Notes: generated by a model from the letters alone, not told the origin. Shown: positions 25,022-35,778, counted from the stretch's first letter. The stretch: 64,000 nt of DNA from Chromatiales bacterium (GCA_026984045.1 JALSSV010000063.1:62001-126000), one strand, 5' to 3'. A program made the numbers and translations.

Positions 25022-25049
25022 AAAAAGGGGGGCACGCCCCCCTTTTTTT
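25022..25049 (-). terminator. rpsB-tsf intergenic terminator/attenuator
   Basis: Read on the minus strand: seven A, six G, loop CGTG, six C, then five T. It begins 18 bases after the rpsB stop and lies 55 bases before the tsf ATG. An intrinsic hairpin here would reduce tsf relative to rpsB expression, in line with the known partial terminator at this place in E. coli. Confidence 0.8.
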
Positions 25050-25067
25050 CCGCTGCGGACGTGCCGG

Positions 25068-25925
25068 TTATTCGCCGGCCGGGGCCTCGGCTTTGGCGGG
25101 CGCCGCTTCCGCTGACGCGGCCTCGCCCTCGGCCGCCGGTGCTTTCTCGGCGGGCTTCTCGGCCGCCTTCTTGCTCACGGCCTTCTTGCGGGCCGGCTTG
25201 CTGCCTTCCTCGGCCGGCTTGTCGGCGGCGCGGCCGGTGGCGGCCGAGGCACGGCCTTCCAGAATGGCCTTGGCCGCACTCTGGGCGTAGAGGGTGATGG
25301 CGCGGATGGCGTCGTCGTTGCCGGGGATCACGTAATCGATCGGATCCGGATCATTGTTGGTGTCCACCACGCCGACCACCGGAATTCCCAGCTTCTTGGC
25401 CTCCTGCACGGCGATCTTCTCGTGACCGGTGTCGATCACGAACAGGGCGTCGGGCAGGCCGTTCATGTCCTTGATGCCGCCAAGGCTGCGCTCCAGCTTG
25501 GCCCGCTCGCGGGACAGTTGCAGCACTTCCTTCTTGCTCAGCCCCTCGAAGCCGCCTTCGGCTTCCATGGCTTCCAGATCCTTCAGCCGCTTGATGGACT
25601 TCTTGACGGTCTGGTAGTTGGTGAGCATGCCGCCCAGCCAACGGTGATTCACGTAGGGCATGTCGCAGCGCTGGGCCTCTTCCTGGATGATGTCCTGGGC
25701 GGCGCGCTTGGTGCCCACGAACAGGATGGTGCCCTTCTTTGCCGCCAGGGCGCCGAGGAAGTTCATGGCGTCCTCGAACAGCGGGAGGGTCTTCTCCAGG
25801 TTGATGATGTGGATCTTGTTGCGCTCCCCAAAGATGTAGGGAGCCATTTTGGGGTTCCAGAAACGGGTCTGGTGGCCAAAGTGCACGCCAGCCTCGAGCA
25901 TCTGGCGCATGGTAACGTCAGTCAT
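25068..25925 (-). CDS. rpsB: 30S ribosomal protein S2 with C-terminal Ala/Lys extension
   Basis: S2 is a 30S subunit protein needed for S1 binding and initiation. The ATG at 25923-25925 has an AGGAGAG ribosome-binding site. The product begins [20 protein letters not shown] and contains the diagnostic [20 protein letters not shown] and [14 protein letters not shown]. At 285 residues it is about 45 longer than E. coli S2 (241). The extra residues form a low-complexity tail of A, K, P and E after [17 protein letters not shown], a feature seen in some GC-rich relatives. The first gene of the rpsB-tsf-pyrH-frr-uppS series, it has its own strong promoter and a leader hairpin. Confidence 0.97.
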   Translation of the reverse strand: MTDVTMRQMLEAGVHFGHQTRFWNPKMAPYIFGERNKIHIINLEKTLPLFEDAMNFLGALAAKKGTILFVGTKRAAQDIIQEEAQRCDMPYVNHRWLGGMLTNYQTVKKSIKRLKDLEAMEAEGGFEGLSKKEVLQLSRERAKLERSLGGIKDMNGLPDALFVIDTGHEKIAVQEAKKLGIPVVGVVDTNNDPDPIDYVIPGNDDAIRAITLYAQSAAKAILEGRASAATGRAADKPAEEGSKPARKKAVSKKAAEKPAEKAPAAEGEAASAEAAPAKAEAPAGE

Positions 25926-26021
25926 TGAGCGTCTCTCCTGTACGGGTTGGACCTCCATGTACCCCATCTGCCAACCCCTTCCGGGGCACCCGGGCAGACG
26001 TGACGGTACATGTGTGAATTT

Positions 26022-26058
26022 CGCCGATGACCGGTGGTCTGGCCACCGGTCATCGGCG
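26022..26058 (-). promoter_or_regulatory. Leader hairpin of rpsB
   Basis: The sequences 26022-26037 and 26043-26058 are perfect 16-bp reverse complements around a 5-base loop. No T-run follows on the minus strand, so it is not an ordinary terminator. It lies about 20 bases after the predicted rpsB transcription start and some 100 bases before the ATG. In gammaproteobacteria the rpsB leader is known to be structured and to mediate repression by S2, which is the likeliest role here. Confidence 0.6.
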
Positions 26059-26085
26059 GTTTGGATTTGCGTAAAACGCGCGCGC

Positions 26086-26114
26086 TTTATACCATAAACG
26101 GCTTTGAACGACAA
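26086..26114 (-). promoter_or_regulatory. Candidate rpsB promoter with GC-rich discriminator
   Basis: On the minus strand TTGTCG (26109-26114, 4 of 6 matches to -35) is followed after exactly 17 bases by TATAAA (26086-26091, 5 of 6). Immediately downstream is the alternating discriminator GCGCGCGCG. GC discriminators are typical of stringently controlled ribosomal promoters. The predicted leader is about 150 bases. Confidence 0.65.
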
Positions 26115-26212
26115 CGGACCCCCGCCTGCCACACCGCCTGCCGGGAACCTGTCTCCCCTGTCGCACTCCAATGGCCGACAGGCCAGTTCACCCACACAAG
26201 ACCACAAATTAT

Positions 26213-26983
26213 ATGAGCGTAAATATCAAGACGCCCGAAGACATCGAGAAGATGCGCGTCGCCGGCCGCCTGGCCGCCGAGGTCCTGGAGATGATCGAAC
26301 CCCACGTGCAGCCCGGCATCACCACTGCCGAGCTGGACCGGATCTGCCACGACTACATCGTCAACGAACAACGGGCCATTCCCGCGCCGCTGGACTATCA
26401 CGGTTTCCCGAAATCCATCTGTACCTCGGTCAACAACGTGATCTGCCACGGCATCCCCAACGAGAAGCGCCTGAAGAACGGCGATATCGTCAACATCGAC
26501 ATCACCGTGATCAAGGACGGCTTCCACGGCGACACCAGCAAGATGTTCTTCGTTGGCGAGCCCTCGAGCGAGGCCCGGCGCCTGTGCCGGGTGGCCTACG
26601 AATGCCTGCGCATCGGCATCGACCAGGTCCGGCCGGGCACCCGCCTGGGCGACATCGGCCACGCCATCCAGCAGCATGCCGAATCCCACCGCTATTCGGT
26701 GGTGCGCGAATACTGCGGGCACGGCATCGGCCGCAAGTTCCACGAGGATCCCCAGGTGCTTCACTACGGCACCCCCGGCACCGGCCTGGTGCTGGAGCCG
26801 GGCATGACCTTTACCATCGAGCCGATGATCAACGCCGGCAAGCGGCAGGTGAAACTGCTCAAGGACGGCTGGACGGTGGTCACCCGGGATCGCTCCCTCT
26901 CGGCCCAGTGGGAACACACCATCCTGGTCACCGAGACCGGTCACGAGGTGCTGACGAAACGGGCCGAGGAAGAGGACTTCTGA
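26213..26983 (+). CDS. map: Methionine aminopeptidase type I
   Basis: Map removes the initiator methionine from nascent proteins, using two divalent metal ions. I start at the ATG 26213-26215 ([20 protein letters not shown]), giving 256 residues against 264 in E. coli. Metal ligands are visible in [19 protein letters not shown] (two aspartates), the histidine in [12 protein letters not shown], the glutamate in FTIEPMIN and the later [10 protein letters not shown]. It is divergent from rpsB, the standard arrangement, and its TGA overlaps the glnD ATG by one base. Confidence 0.97.
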   Translation: MSVNIKTPEDIEKMRVAGRLAAEVLEMIEPHVQPGITTAELDRICHDYIVNEQRAIPAPLDYHGFPKSICTSVNNVICHGIPNEKRLKNGDIVNIDITVIKDGFHGDTSKMFFVGEPSSEARRLCRVAYECLRIGIDQVRPGTRLGDIGHAIQQHAESHRYSVVREYCGHGIGRKFHEDPQVLHYGTPGTGLVLEPGMTFTIEPMINAGKRQVKLLKDGWTVVTRDRSLSAQWEHTILVTETGHEVLTKRAEEEDF

Positions 26984-29628
26984 TGCCCGCCCCGCTCGAC
27001 GCGGAGCTGTTCGATGCCGAACGCTTCGATGCCGCGCTGGCCGCGGGCGAGGCGCCCCTGCCCCTGTTCCGGGACACGCTCAAGGCTGCCAACGCGGTGC
27101 TGGTGGAGCGCTTCCATGCCGGACGCGCGGCCACCGAGCTGGTGCCGGCCCGCGCCGCGCTGGTGGATGCCCTGCTCGCGCGGGCTTGGCGACTGTACCT
27201 GCCCGACGACTCGCCCGACCTCGCCCTGGTGGCGGTGGGCGGTTACGGCCGCGGCGAGCTGCATCCGGCCTCCGACATCGATCTGCTGATCCTCATCCGC
27301 GACGAGGACGATCCCTGGCACGAGGGGATCGCGGCCTTTCTCACCTTCCTCTGGGACATCGGCCTCGAAGTGGGCCAGAGCGTGCGCAACGTGGCCGAGT
27401 GCGTGCGTGAAGCCACCCGCGACATCACCGTGGCCACCAACATCCAGGAATCGCGCCTGCTGCTGGGTGCGCGGGATCTCTATCTGGAACAGAAACGGCT
27501 GTGCAGCCCCGCGCACATCTGGCCCGGCCCGACCTTCTTCACCGCCAAGTGGGAGGAGCAGATCGCCCGCCACGCCCGCTACCAGGACACCGGCTACAAC
27601 CTCGAGCCCAACGTCAAGGAAAGCCCGGGCGGCCTGCGCGACATCCAGATGATCGGCTGGGTGGCCAAGCGCCACTTCGGCGCCGACACCCTGGCCGAGC
27701 TGGTGGATCACGGCTTCCTCACCGCCGACGAACACCGCCTGCTGCACGAGGGCCAGGCCTTCCTCTGGCAGGTGCGTTTCGGCCTGCACGTGCTGGCCAA
27801 ACGGCGCGAGGATCGCCTGCTCTTCGACTACCAGCGCGAGCTGGCCCGCCAGTTCGGCTACCGCGACACCCCGCAGAAACTGGCGGTGGAACAGTTCATG
27901 AAGCAGTACTACCGCACGGTGATGGAACTGTCGCGGCTCAACGAGATGCTGCTGCAACTGTTCCAGGAAGAGATCCTGCAGCCGGACGAAGACGCCGCGC
28001 CGCAGCCCATCAACCGCCGTTTCCAGGCCCGCAAGGGCTTTCTGGAAGTGACCCACGACAAGGTCTTCCGCCGCTATCCCTTCGCCCTGCTGGAGGTCTT
28101 CCTGCTGCTGGAGCAGCACCCGGAACTCAAGGGCGTGCGTGCCAACACCATCCGCCTGATCCGCCGCGACCGGGAACTGATCGATCCCGACTATCGGGCC
28201 GATCTGCGCCACCTCAGCCTGTTCATGGAAATCATGCGCCAGACCGAAGGCGTGACCCACGAACTGCGGCGCATGAACCGCTACGGCATCCTCGCCGCCT
28301 ACCTGCCCGAATTCGGCCAGATCGTCGGCCAGATGCAGCACGACCTGTTCCACGTCTACACCGTGGACGAACACACCCTGATGGTGATCCGCAACCTGCG
28401 CCGCCTCACGGTGCCCGAGTTCCGCCACGAGTTCCCCTTCTGCAGCGAGCTGATCCAGACCATCCCGAAGCAGGAGCTGCTGCTCATCGCTGCCCTCTAT
28501 CACGACATCGCCAAGGGCCGCGGCGGCGACCACGCGAAGCTGGGCGCCGTGGACGCCGAAGCCTTCTGCCGGCGCCACGGCCTCTCCGACTACGACACGG
28601 CTCTGGTCACCTGGCTGGTGCGCAACCACCTGCTGATGTCCAGCGTGGCCCAGCGCCAGGACATTTCCGATCCCGACACCGTGCACGCCTTCGCCGAAAA
28701 GGTGGGGGAGAAGAACCGCCTCGACCATCTCTACCTGCTGACCGTGGCCGACATCCGAGGCACCTCCGACAAGGTCTGGAACGACTGGAAGGGGGCCCTG
28801 CTCAAGCAGCTCTACGACGCCACCCGCGACACCTTCCGCCGCGGCCTGGAAAACCCGGTGCTGCAGTCGGAACGGATCCGCGAAACCCGGCGCGTGGCCG
28901 GCGAACGCCTGGCCGCCGAGGGCCTCGACCCGGCCGTCGCCGAACGGCTCTGGCAACAGCTCGGCGAGGAATACCTGCTGCGCTTCCAGCCCGAGGAAGT
29001 GGCCTGGCACACCGCCGCCATCCTCGGCCGCCCCGACCGGGAAGCGCCGCTGGTGCTGGTGCGCGACCGCGCCCGCGGCGGCTCCGACGTGTTCCTCTAC
29101 ACCCGCACCCGGCCCGATCTGTTCCTGCTCGCCACCCGGGTACTGGAGCGGGCCGGCGCCTCGATCATGGATGCGCGGATCTTCGACACCGAGGACGGTC
29201 ACGCCCTCGACGCCTTCCGCGTGGTGGACGCCGAGGGCTGCCCCCTGGGCGCCGAGCGCGGGGCCGATCTGCAGCGGCGCCTGCAGCAGGCCCTGGCCGA
29301 TCCGGCGGCGCGGATTCCCGCCCCCTCGGCCAGCCTGCCCCGCCAGATCCGCCACTTCGACTTTCCGCCGGAGATCCGTTTCGAGGACGACGCGGCCCGC
29401 CAGCTGACCCGCATGCTGGTGCGCGCCGTGGATCGGCCCGGCCTGCTCTCGCGCATCGCCCAGGCCCTGCACGACTGTCACGTGCAACTGCGCAACGCCC
29501 GCGTGGCCACCTTCGGTGAAAAGGCCGAAGACTTCTTCTACCTGGTGGACGCCCGCGGCCGCCCTCTCGACGAGGCCACCCGCCAGTGCCTGCGCCAGCA
29601 GATCGATAAGGCCCTCGAAGCTGCCTGA
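26983..29628 (+). CDS. glnD: Bifunctional PII uridylyltransferase/uridylyl-removing enzyme
   Basis: GlnD senses glutamine and adds UMP to, or removes it from, PII proteins, controlling glutamine synthetase and nitrogen regulation. The 881-residue protein (E. coli 890) has the nucleotidyltransferase motif GGYGRGELHPASDIDLLIL near residues 85-103, the GlnD linker (KESPGGLRDIQMIGW), an HD domain (LYHDIAKGRGGDHAKLG) near residue 510, and two C-terminal ACT domains, the last starting VRAVDRPGLLSRIAQAL. The ATG at 26983-26985 overlaps the map stop. It precedes a dap gene cluster, also as in E. coli. Confidence 0.97.
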   Translation: MPAPLDAELFDAERFDAALAAGEAPLPLFRDTLKAANAVLVERFHAGRAATELVPARAALVDALLARAWRLYLPDDSPDLALVAVGGYGRGELHPASDIDLLILIRDEDDPWHEGIAAFLTFLWDIGLEVGQSVRNVAECVREATRDITVATNIQESRLLLGARDLYLEQKRLCSPAHIWPGPTFFTAKWEEQIARHARYQDTGYNLEPNVKESPGGLRDIQMIGWVAKRHFGADTLAELVDHGFLTADEHRLLHEGQAFLWQVRFGLHVLAKRREDRLLFDYQRELARQFGYRDTPQKLAVEQFMKQYYRTVMELSRLNEMLLQLFQEEILQPDEDAAPQPINRRFQARKGFLEVTHDKVFRRYPFALLEVFLLLEQHPELKGVRANTIRLIRRDRELIDPDYRADLRHLSLFMEIMRQTEGVTHELRRMNRYGILAAYLPEFGQIVGQMQHDLFHVYTVDEHTLMVIRNLRRLTVPEFRHEFPFCSELIQTIPKQELLLIAALYHDIAKGRGGDHAKLGAVDAEAFCRRHGLSDYDTALVTWLVRNHLLMSSVAQRQDISDPDTVHAFAEKVGEKNRLDHLYLLTVADIRGTSDKVWNDWKGALLKQLYDATRDTFRRGLENPVLQSERIRETRRVAGERLAAEGLDPAVAERLWQQLGEEYLLRFQPEEVAWHTAAILGRPDREAPLVLVRDRARGGSDVFLYTRTRPDLFLLATRVLERAGASIMDARIFDTEDGHALDAFRVVDAEGCPLGAERGADLQRRLQQALADPAARIPAPSASLPRQIRHFDFPPEIRFEDDAARQLTRMLVRAVDRPGLLSRIAQALHDCHVQLRNARVATFGEKAEDFFYLVDARGRPLDEATRQCLRQQIDKALEAA

Positions 29629-29630
29629 AT

Positions 29631-29648
29631 CGCGGCGAGGGCGCCGCG
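29631..29648. repeat. REP-like half element after glnD
   Basis: The palindrome CGCGGCG-aggg-CGCCGCG fills the 27-bp gap between converging glnD and the VOC gene. It matches the core of the REP-like family at 13001-13143 and 34958-35019, without the gtaggag head. Confidence 0.6.
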
Positions 29649-29655
29649 CCTCCTT

Positions 29656-30030
29656 TCACTCTGTGCCAATGAACTCCAGCGCGTTGCCGTCGGGGTCTCG
29701 GCAGAAGATCGCCGGCCGGCCCGAGCGGCTGCGGGTATAGGGCACCCCTGCGGCGTCGAGGGCCCGCACCAGGCCGTCGAAATCGCCCACGGCCAGCGCC
29801 ACATGCCGGTCGCGGCCGCCGTGTTCGGGCCGACCGGTGACCGGATCGGGATTGGGCAGTTCCAGCAGATGGATGCTGGCCTCCCCCACCTTCAGCCAGG
29901 CCCCGGGAAAACCCAGGTCCGGCCGCCCGGCATCCACTTCCAGGCCCAGCACGTCCCGGTAGAAGGACAGCGCCCGATCCGTATCGGCCACCAGCAGGCT
30001 GACGTGCAGAATGCGTTCGATTTGGAACAT
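29656..30030 (-). CDS. VOC-family (glyoxalase/dioxygenase-fold) protein
   Basis: The 124-residue protein is a two-repeat vicinal-oxygen-chelate protein. The metal-binding pattern is visible: HVSLLVADTDRALSFYRDVLG at the N terminus (written here as HVSLLVADTD and FYRDVLGLE), then IHLLELPNPDP, HVALAVGDFDGLV and the C-terminal DPDGNALEFIG. This H-E-H-E layout suggests a metal-dependent isomerase, lyase or dioxygenase of glyoxalase type, but the substrate cannot be told. I start at ATG 30028-30030, which has a GGAGAG site; longer frames run into a structured repeat. Confidence 0.85.
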   Translation of the reverse strand: MFQIERILHVSLLVADTDRALSFYRDVLGLEVDAGRPDLGFPGAWLKVGEASIHLLELPNPDPVTGRPEHGGRDRHVALAVGDFDGLVRALDAAGVPYTRSRSGRPAIFCRDPDGNALEFIGTE

Positions 30031-30159
30031 CCCACTCTCCTCAAACGATCCCATCCTAACCTTAATTTCTTCCGGTCCGGCACCAGACATGGCATGCCAC
30101 TGAAAATCACCATTCCAGACTCTCGAACCGTACTCAATTCCTGGCAAAACATCTGACAC

Positions 30160-30323
30160 GCCCTCGCGGCCGGTGAGACGTTTCGTGACACGCCGTAAAT
30201 ACATCCCTGTAGGCTCGACGGCCCGCTGTCGCTTCGGGCGTCCTGCCCTATCGCGACACTTGTGCATCCTGCACATCGTCCCTGCGGCCGACGGTCACGA
30301 AACGTCTCACCGGCCGCGAGGGC
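30160..30323. repeat. Structured inverted-repeat element, copy 2
   Basis: The arms 30160-30189 and 30294-30323 are perfect 30-bp reverse complements enclosing 104 bases. The left arm is gccctc, then gcggccggtgaga, then cgtttcgtgac. Outer 6 and inner 11 bases equal those of copy 1 (18438-18549), while the 13 between differ. The interior starts acgccgtaaatacatccctg and shares taggctcgacggc with copy 1 but has about 50 additional bases. Confidence 0.9.
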
Positions 30324-30352
30324 TCTGTGCTTCCATCAAGCGTATTTCCGGA

Positions 30353-30367
30353 ATCCGGAACAGCGAT
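30353..30367. repeat. 15-bp repeat abutting the EamA stop
   Basis: The word atccggaacagcgat is identical to 8463-8477. Preceding bases (tttccggaatccgg) make a small TTCCGGAAT palindrome, as also at 35627-35647. Confidence 0.5.
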
Positions 30368-31228
30368 TCAGTGCACCCGCCTGGCCGACAGCCAGGCCGC
30401 CAGAATCACCAGCGCGCCGCCGAACCATTCGGCCGGGCTCAGCGTCTCGTCGGTGAGCCACATGGAGGACACCGCCCCGGCGACGATCTCGAACAGCAGG
30501 ATCACCGCCGAGCGCTGCACCGGCATGTGAGTCACGCCATAGACCACCGACAGGGTCATCAGCACCAGGAAGGTGGCGCCGAGCCCGAGGGCGGCCTCCA
30601 CCGCCGGCAGACCGGCAGCCAGCGCCTCCTGCCCGGCCAGCAGCAGAATCCCGGCCATCACCACCACCCCCAGCCAGCCGGCCACGGTCTTCACCTGCAC
30701 CGAAATCCCCTGCAGATGGCGCAGCACCGTGTTGAGCGCGGCGAAGGCAAAGCCCGAAGACAACGCCAGCCAGTCGGCGCGGCTGGCCGGCCAGGGCAGG
30801 CCCAGCGCCGGGTTCCAGAGCATGATCACCGCGCCGGCCACCGCCAAGGCCAGGATCCCGAGGGTCGCCCCGTCGATCCGCTCGTGCAGGAACAGCCAGC
30901 CCAGCACCGTCGCCCAAAGGGGCGAGAGGTAGAACAACAGCAACACCCGCATCACCTCGCCTTCGAGCATCGCCAGCACGAAGGCGATGTTGGTCCAGCC
31001 GCTGCCCAGGGCCACCAGCAGCAGCCACAGCGGCGCACGCCGCCACTCGCCCATCCGCCCGCGCAACAGGAACGGCCAGGCCGCGGCCGTCCCGGCATAG
31101 AGGAACAGGGAACTCCACAACCCCGACAGGCCCTGCGCCTCGAGCAGGCGCAGCGGATACCAGAACACGCCCCAGAGGGTCGCAGCGGTGAGCAGCCCCA
31201 GCACGGGCAAGAGGCGGGAAGACGGCAT
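30368..31228 (-). CDS. EamA/DMT-family membrane transporter
   Basis: The 286-residue protein has about ten hydrophobic helices in two homologous EamA halves. The first half reads TAATLWGVFWYPLRLLEAQG and the second contains VVYGVTHMPVQRSAVILLFE, followed by a short basic C terminus (SARRVH). Drug/metabolite transporters of this type export amino acids or metabolites; the substrate is not evident. The ATG at 31226-31228 has a GAGGAG site 9 bases upstream, while the longer frame adds 44 arginine-rich residues. It is divergent from dapC. Confidence 0.88.
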   Translation of the reverse strand: MPSSRLLPVLGLLTAATLWGVFWYPLRLLEAQGLSGLWSSLFLYAGTAAAWPFLLRGRMGEWRRAPLWLLLVALGSGWTNIAFVLAMLEGEVMRVLLLFYLSPLWATVLGWLFLHERIDGATLGILALAVAGAVIMLWNPALGLPWPASRADWLALSSGFAFAALNTVLRHLQGISVQVKTVAGWLGVVVMAGILLLAGQEALAAGLPAVEAALGLGATFLVLMTLSVVYGVTHMPVQRSAVILLFEIVAGAVSSMWLTDETLSPAEWFGGALVILAAWLSARRVH

Positions 31229-31280
31229 GGCGAGTCGGACTCCTCGGAACGTGCCGGCATTGTACCGGGAACGGCGGCGG

Positions 31281-31310
31281 TGGTCGTCCCGACGCCGGGA
31301 CGCGTATAAT
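31281..31310 (+). promoter_or_regulatory. Candidate dapC promoter
   Basis: A perfect -10 TATAAT is at 31305-31310, 30 bases before the dapC ATG. The best -35 (TGGTCG at 31281-31286, spacing 18) is weak. Confidence 0.45.
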
Positions 31311-31340
31311 CCGCCGCTTTGCCGCGCCGCAATCGAAACC

Positions 31341-32537
31341 ATGAACCCGGATCTCGACAAACTGCACCCCTATCCCTTCGAGAAACTGCAGGCCCTCAAG
31401 GCCGGCGTCACGCCCCCCGCCGACCGGCCCCCTATCGCCCTGTCCATCGGCGAGCCACGCCAGCCGGCGCCGGCCTTCGTGCTCGAGGCGCTGCGCGAGG
31501 CCCTCGATGGCGCCGCCCGCTATCCGTTGACCAAGGGGGAAACGGCCCTGCGCGAGGCCATCGCCGGCTGGCTGGAGCGGCGCTTCCGGCTGCCCGCGGG
31601 CGGCGTGGACCCCGAATCCCAGGTGCTGCCGGTCAACGGCACCCGCGAGGCGCTGTTCGCCTTCGCCCAGGCCGTGGTGGACCGCGGCCGAGACGCCGCC
31701 GTGCTGCTGCCCAACCCCTTCTATCAGATCTACGAAGGGGCGGCCCTGCTGGCCGGCGCCGAACCGGTGTACCTCGACACCACGGCCGAAAACGGTTTCG
31801 TGCCCGACTTCGACGCCGTGCCCGACGCCGTCTGGGACCGCTGCCAGCTCCTCTACCTCTGCTCGCCCGGCAATCCCACCGGGGCCGTGCTGGGCCTCGA
31901 CACCCTGCGCAAGGGGCTTGAGCTGGCCGAGCGGCACGATTTCATCATCGCCGCCGATGAATGCTACTCGGAGATCCACTTCGACGAGGCCCACCCGCCG
32001 GTGGGGCTGCTGCAGGCGGCGGTGGCCGCCGGCAACCCCGAATTCCGCCGCTGCGTGGTGTTCCACAGCCTCTCCAAGCGCTCCAATCTGCCTGGCCTGC
32101 GCTCCGGCTTCGTGGCCGGCGACGCCGAGGTGCTGTCCCGCTTCCTGCGCTACCGCACCTATCACGGCTGCGCCCTGCCGCCCCACCATCAGGCCGCCAG
32201 CATCGCCGCCTGGGGCGACGAGGCCCACGTGGCCGAAAACCGCCGCCACTACCGGGAACGCTTCGACGCCGTGCTGGAGATCCTGGCCCCGGTGCTCGAC
32301 GTGCAGCGCCCCGAGGCCGGCTTCTATCTGTGGACGCCGACGCCAATCCCCGACACCGAGTTCGCCCGCGGCCTCTATGCCGCCGAGAACGTGACCGTGC
32401 TGCCTGGCAGCTTCCTCTCGCGGGAGACCGCCGGCGGCAACCCCGGCGCCGGGCGGGTGCGCATGGCCCTGGTGGCGGAGCTGGACGAATGCATCGAGGC
32501 GGCGCACCGCATCCGCCGGTTCACCGAATCCCTCTGA
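31341..32537 (+). CDS. dapC: Succinyldiaminopimelate aminotransferase
   Basis: DapC converts N-succinyl-2-amino-6-oxopimelate to N-succinyl-LL-diaminopimelate in lysine and peptidoglycan precursor synthesis. The 398-residue fold-type I aminotransferase starts [20 protein letters not shown], which is characteristic of the family, and has [11 protein letters not shown], the [12 protein letters not shown] aspartate, and the PLP lysine in [17 protein letters not shown]. Placement directly before dapD and dapE supports DapC over a generic aspartate aminotransferase. Confidence 0.92.
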   Translation: MNPDLDKLHPYPFEKLQALKAGVTPPADRPPIALSIGEPRQPAPAFVLEALREALDGAARYPLTKGETALREAIAGWLERRFRLPAGGVDPESQVLPVNGTREALFAFAQAVVDRGRDAAVLLPNPFYQIYEGAALLAGAEPVYLDTTAENGFVPDFDAVPDAVWDRCQLLYLCSPGNPTGAVLGLDTLRKGLELAERHDFIIAADECYSEIHFDEAHPPVGLLQAAVAAGNPEFRRCVVFHSLSKRSNLPGLRSGFVAGDAEVLSRFLRYRTYHGCALPPHHQAASIAAWGDEAHVAENRRHYRERFDAVLEILAPVLDVQRPEAGFYLWTPTPIPDTEFARGLYAAENVTVLPGSFLSRETAGGNPGAGRVRMALVAELDECIEAAHRIRRFTESL

Positions 32538-32580
32538 CAAATCAAACCCAACCCGAAGCAACGACGGCCGGAAGACACCG

Positions 32581-32586
32581 TATAAT
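32581..32586 (+). promoter_or_regulatory. Candidate -10 box for dapD
   Basis: A perfect TATAAT lies 36 bases before the dapD ATG in the 85-bp dapC-dapD gap. No good -35 accompanies it, so an activator or read-through from dapC may matter. Confidence 0.35.
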
Positions 32587-32622
32587 GGCCCCGTTTCCGC
32601 CGCCCAACCGGAGATCCCATCC

Positions 32623-33444
32623 ATGAGCGACATTCAGAACATCATCGAAACCGCCTTCGAGAACCGCGCCGAGATCACCCCGCGCAACGTCGATACCATC
32701 GTCCGCGAGGCGGTCACCGAGGCCCTGGAGAAACTCGACAAGGGCGAGGCCCGCGTGGCCGAGAAGCAAGACGGCAAGTGGGTCGTCAACGAATGGCTGA
32801 AGAAGGCGGTGCTGCTGTCCTTCCGCATCAACGACAACAGCTTCATGAAGGGCGGCTTCACCAACTACTTCGACAAGGTGCCCGCCAAGTACGCCGACTA
32901 CAACTCCCGCGACTTCCGCAACGACGGCGTGCGGGTGGTGCCGCCGGCCAGCGTGCGCCAGGGGGCCTACATCGCGCCCGGCGTGATCCTCATGCCCTCC
33001 TACGTCAACATCGGTGCCTACGTGGATTCGGGCACCATGGTGGACACCTGGGCCACCGTCGGCTCCTGTGCCCAGATCGGCAAGAACGTGCACCTCTCCG
33101 GCGGCGTGGGGATCGGTGGCGTGCTCGAACCCCTGCAGGCCGCGCCCACCATCATCGAGGACAACTGCTTCATCGGCGCCCGCTCCGAGATCGTCGAGGG
33201 CGTGATCGTGGAGGAAGGCTCGGTGATCTCCATGGGCGTCTACATCGGCCAGAGCACCAGGATCTACGATCGCGAAACCGGCGAGATCCACTACGGCCGC
33301 GTGCCGGCCGGCTCGGTGGTGGTCTCCGGCAACCTGCCCTCGAAGGACGGCAGCTATTCCCTCTACTGCGCGGTGATCGTCAAGAAGGTGGACGAGAAGA
33401 CTCGCGGCAAGGTGGGCATCAACGAGCTGCTGCGGGACATCTGA
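32623..33444 (+). CDS. dapD: 2,3,4,5-tetrahydropyridine-2,6-dicarboxylate N-succinyltransferase
   Basis: DapD succinylates tetrahydrodipicolinate, the step before DapC. The 273-residue hexapeptide beta-helix enzyme (E. coli 274) has the N-terminal helical domain [14 protein letters not shown], the core [19 protein letters not shown]-like stretch (seen as [18 protein letters not shown]), and the repeated turns [14 protein letters not shown] and [18 protein letters not shown]. The TGA is followed at once by the GTG of the next gene. Confidence 0.98.
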   Translation: MSDIQNIIETAFENRAEITPRNVDTIVREAVTEALEKLDKGEARVAEKQDGKWVVNEWLKKAVLLSFRINDNSFMKGGFTNYFDKVPAKYADYNSRDFRNDGVRVVPPASVRQGAYIAPGVILMPSYVNIGAYVDSGTMVDTWATVGSCAQIGKNVHLSGGVGIGGVLEPLQAAPTIIEDNCFIGARSEIVEGVIVEEGSVISMGVYIGQSTRIYDRETGEIHYGRVPAGSVVVSGNLPSKDGSYSLYCAVIVKKVDEKTRGKVGINELLRDI

Positions 33445-34916
<1,472 letters not shown>

Positions 34917-34957
34917 AGGCAGAGGCAGGAGACAAGAGGAAAGAGACGAGGACGGTA

Positions 34958-35019
34958 TCGCGGCGAGGGCGCCGCTCCTACATGGTGCCATCCCCGTAGG
35001 AGCGGCGCCCTCGCCGCGA
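34958..35019. repeat. REP-like inverted pair after dapE
   Basis: The 24-base element at 34958-34981 is the exact reverse complement of 34996-35019 (gtaggagcggcgccctcgcc plus gcga), with a 14-base spacer containing the small palindrome atggtgccat. It lies between converging dapE and the DUF302-like gene and belongs to the family at 13001-13143. Confidence 0.85.
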
Positions 35020-35072
35020 CCAACTCGACAACTGCCAGGACAAACCCAATTTGCCGGCCGGGAAAACCCTGC

Positions 35073-35582
35073 CTACCGGCTCAAGGCCTCCTCGATCACC
35101 CGCACGATGTCCTGTTCCAGTTCCGTGGCCACGGCCTTCGCGGGGCTGTGGGCGGCGACCTGGGAGGGGCGAACGAAGAGCACCGAGGTGATGCCTTCCT
35201 TGTGAATCAGCGTGAGGTGCAGCGGGCAAAGGGCCAGCAGGTCCGGATCCCGGTTGCCGATCTCGTTGGCGTACCAGCCGTTGCAGAAGACGATGCTGCG
35301 AAACTGCTCCAGCATGCTGCGGTTGTAGTTCTCGCCCCAGCGCTGGGCGAAGTGGGCGAGATTCCTGCCCATGTTGGGCTCGAGGATCACGAAATAGCCG
35401 TTGTTCTCGAGGCCGGTGAACACCCGCTGGTAGGCGCGGGCGAAATCCATCTTCACGCGCTTGACATAGATCCGCGGTTCCGTGGGGGCAGGAGGGTCGG
35501 AAGCCGCCGCCGTCTCGGCGGCGCCGGCCGCCAGGGGCAGGTTCAGGGCCAACAGGAACAAAAGGGGGAACAGGAGTTTCAT
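35073..35582 (-). CDS. Secreted DUF302-like protein
   Basis: The 169-residue precursor has a signal peptide (MKLLFPLLFLLALNLPLAAG, cleaved near AGAAE) and then one domain containing the patterns AYQRVFTGLENNGYFVILEP, SIVFCNGWYANEIGNRDP and LCPLHLTLIHKEGITSVLF. These fit the DUF302 fold: a short strand-helix core with a nucleotide-like or metal-like site of unknown function. Two cysteines (CNGW and CPLH) could pair in the periplasm. The ATG at 35580-35582 was chosen for the signal peptide. No function is assigned. Confidence 0.7.
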   Translation of the reverse strand: MKLLFPLLFLLALNLPLAAGAAETAAASDPPAPTEPRIYVKRVKMDFARAYQRVFTGLENNGYFVILEPNMGRNLAHFAQRWGENYNRSMLEQFRSIVFCNGWYANEIGNRDPDLLALCPLHLTLIHKEGITSVLFVRPSQVAAHSPAKAVATELEQDIVRVIEEALSR

Positions 35583-35626
35583 GGCGGCACCTGCGTGGAA
35601 TGGGGAATGGATGCCAATCCCGAATG

Positions 35627-35732
35627 GCTGTTCCGAATTCCGGAACATCGGGTTTGTTTCAGCTACACAGCCCTTGAGGGCGTGCCGGATACCGGGCCAA
35701 CAGCCTCGGGCATTCGGAAATCCGGAACAGCT
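35627..35732. repeat. Inverted TTCCGGAA-type repeats upstream of the DUF302-like gene
   Basis: The segment 35627-35647 (gctgttccgaattccggaac) and 35711-35732 (cattcggaaatccggaacag) are imperfect inverted copies 63 bases apart, and both relate to 8463-8477 and 30345-30367. They fill the 196-bp gap between tsaB and the DUF302-like gene. Confidence 0.55.
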
Positions 35733-35778
35733 ATATGTGACTCGTCCAACGCTGTCAATGACTGCCGGCACAAAGGGA

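Larger units (their letters stand above)
30031..30367. other. Intergenic gap dominated by a structured repeat
   Basis: This 337-bp gap between the co-directional VOC and EamA genes holds no credible gene. Apparent open frames across it arise from the repeat element and carry a peptide also found in the shadow frame of copy 1 (VEPTG...RRVTKRL). The segment 30031-30155 is AT-richer and could contain the promoter of the VOC gene. Confidence 0.6.

Noticed and set aside
30031-30276. N-terminal extension of the VOC protein through the structured repeat
   Set aside because: The extension encodes VEPTG...RRVTKRL, also found in the shadow frame of the other repeat copy, so it is repeat-derived. A good ribosome-binding site precedes the internal ATG at 30030.
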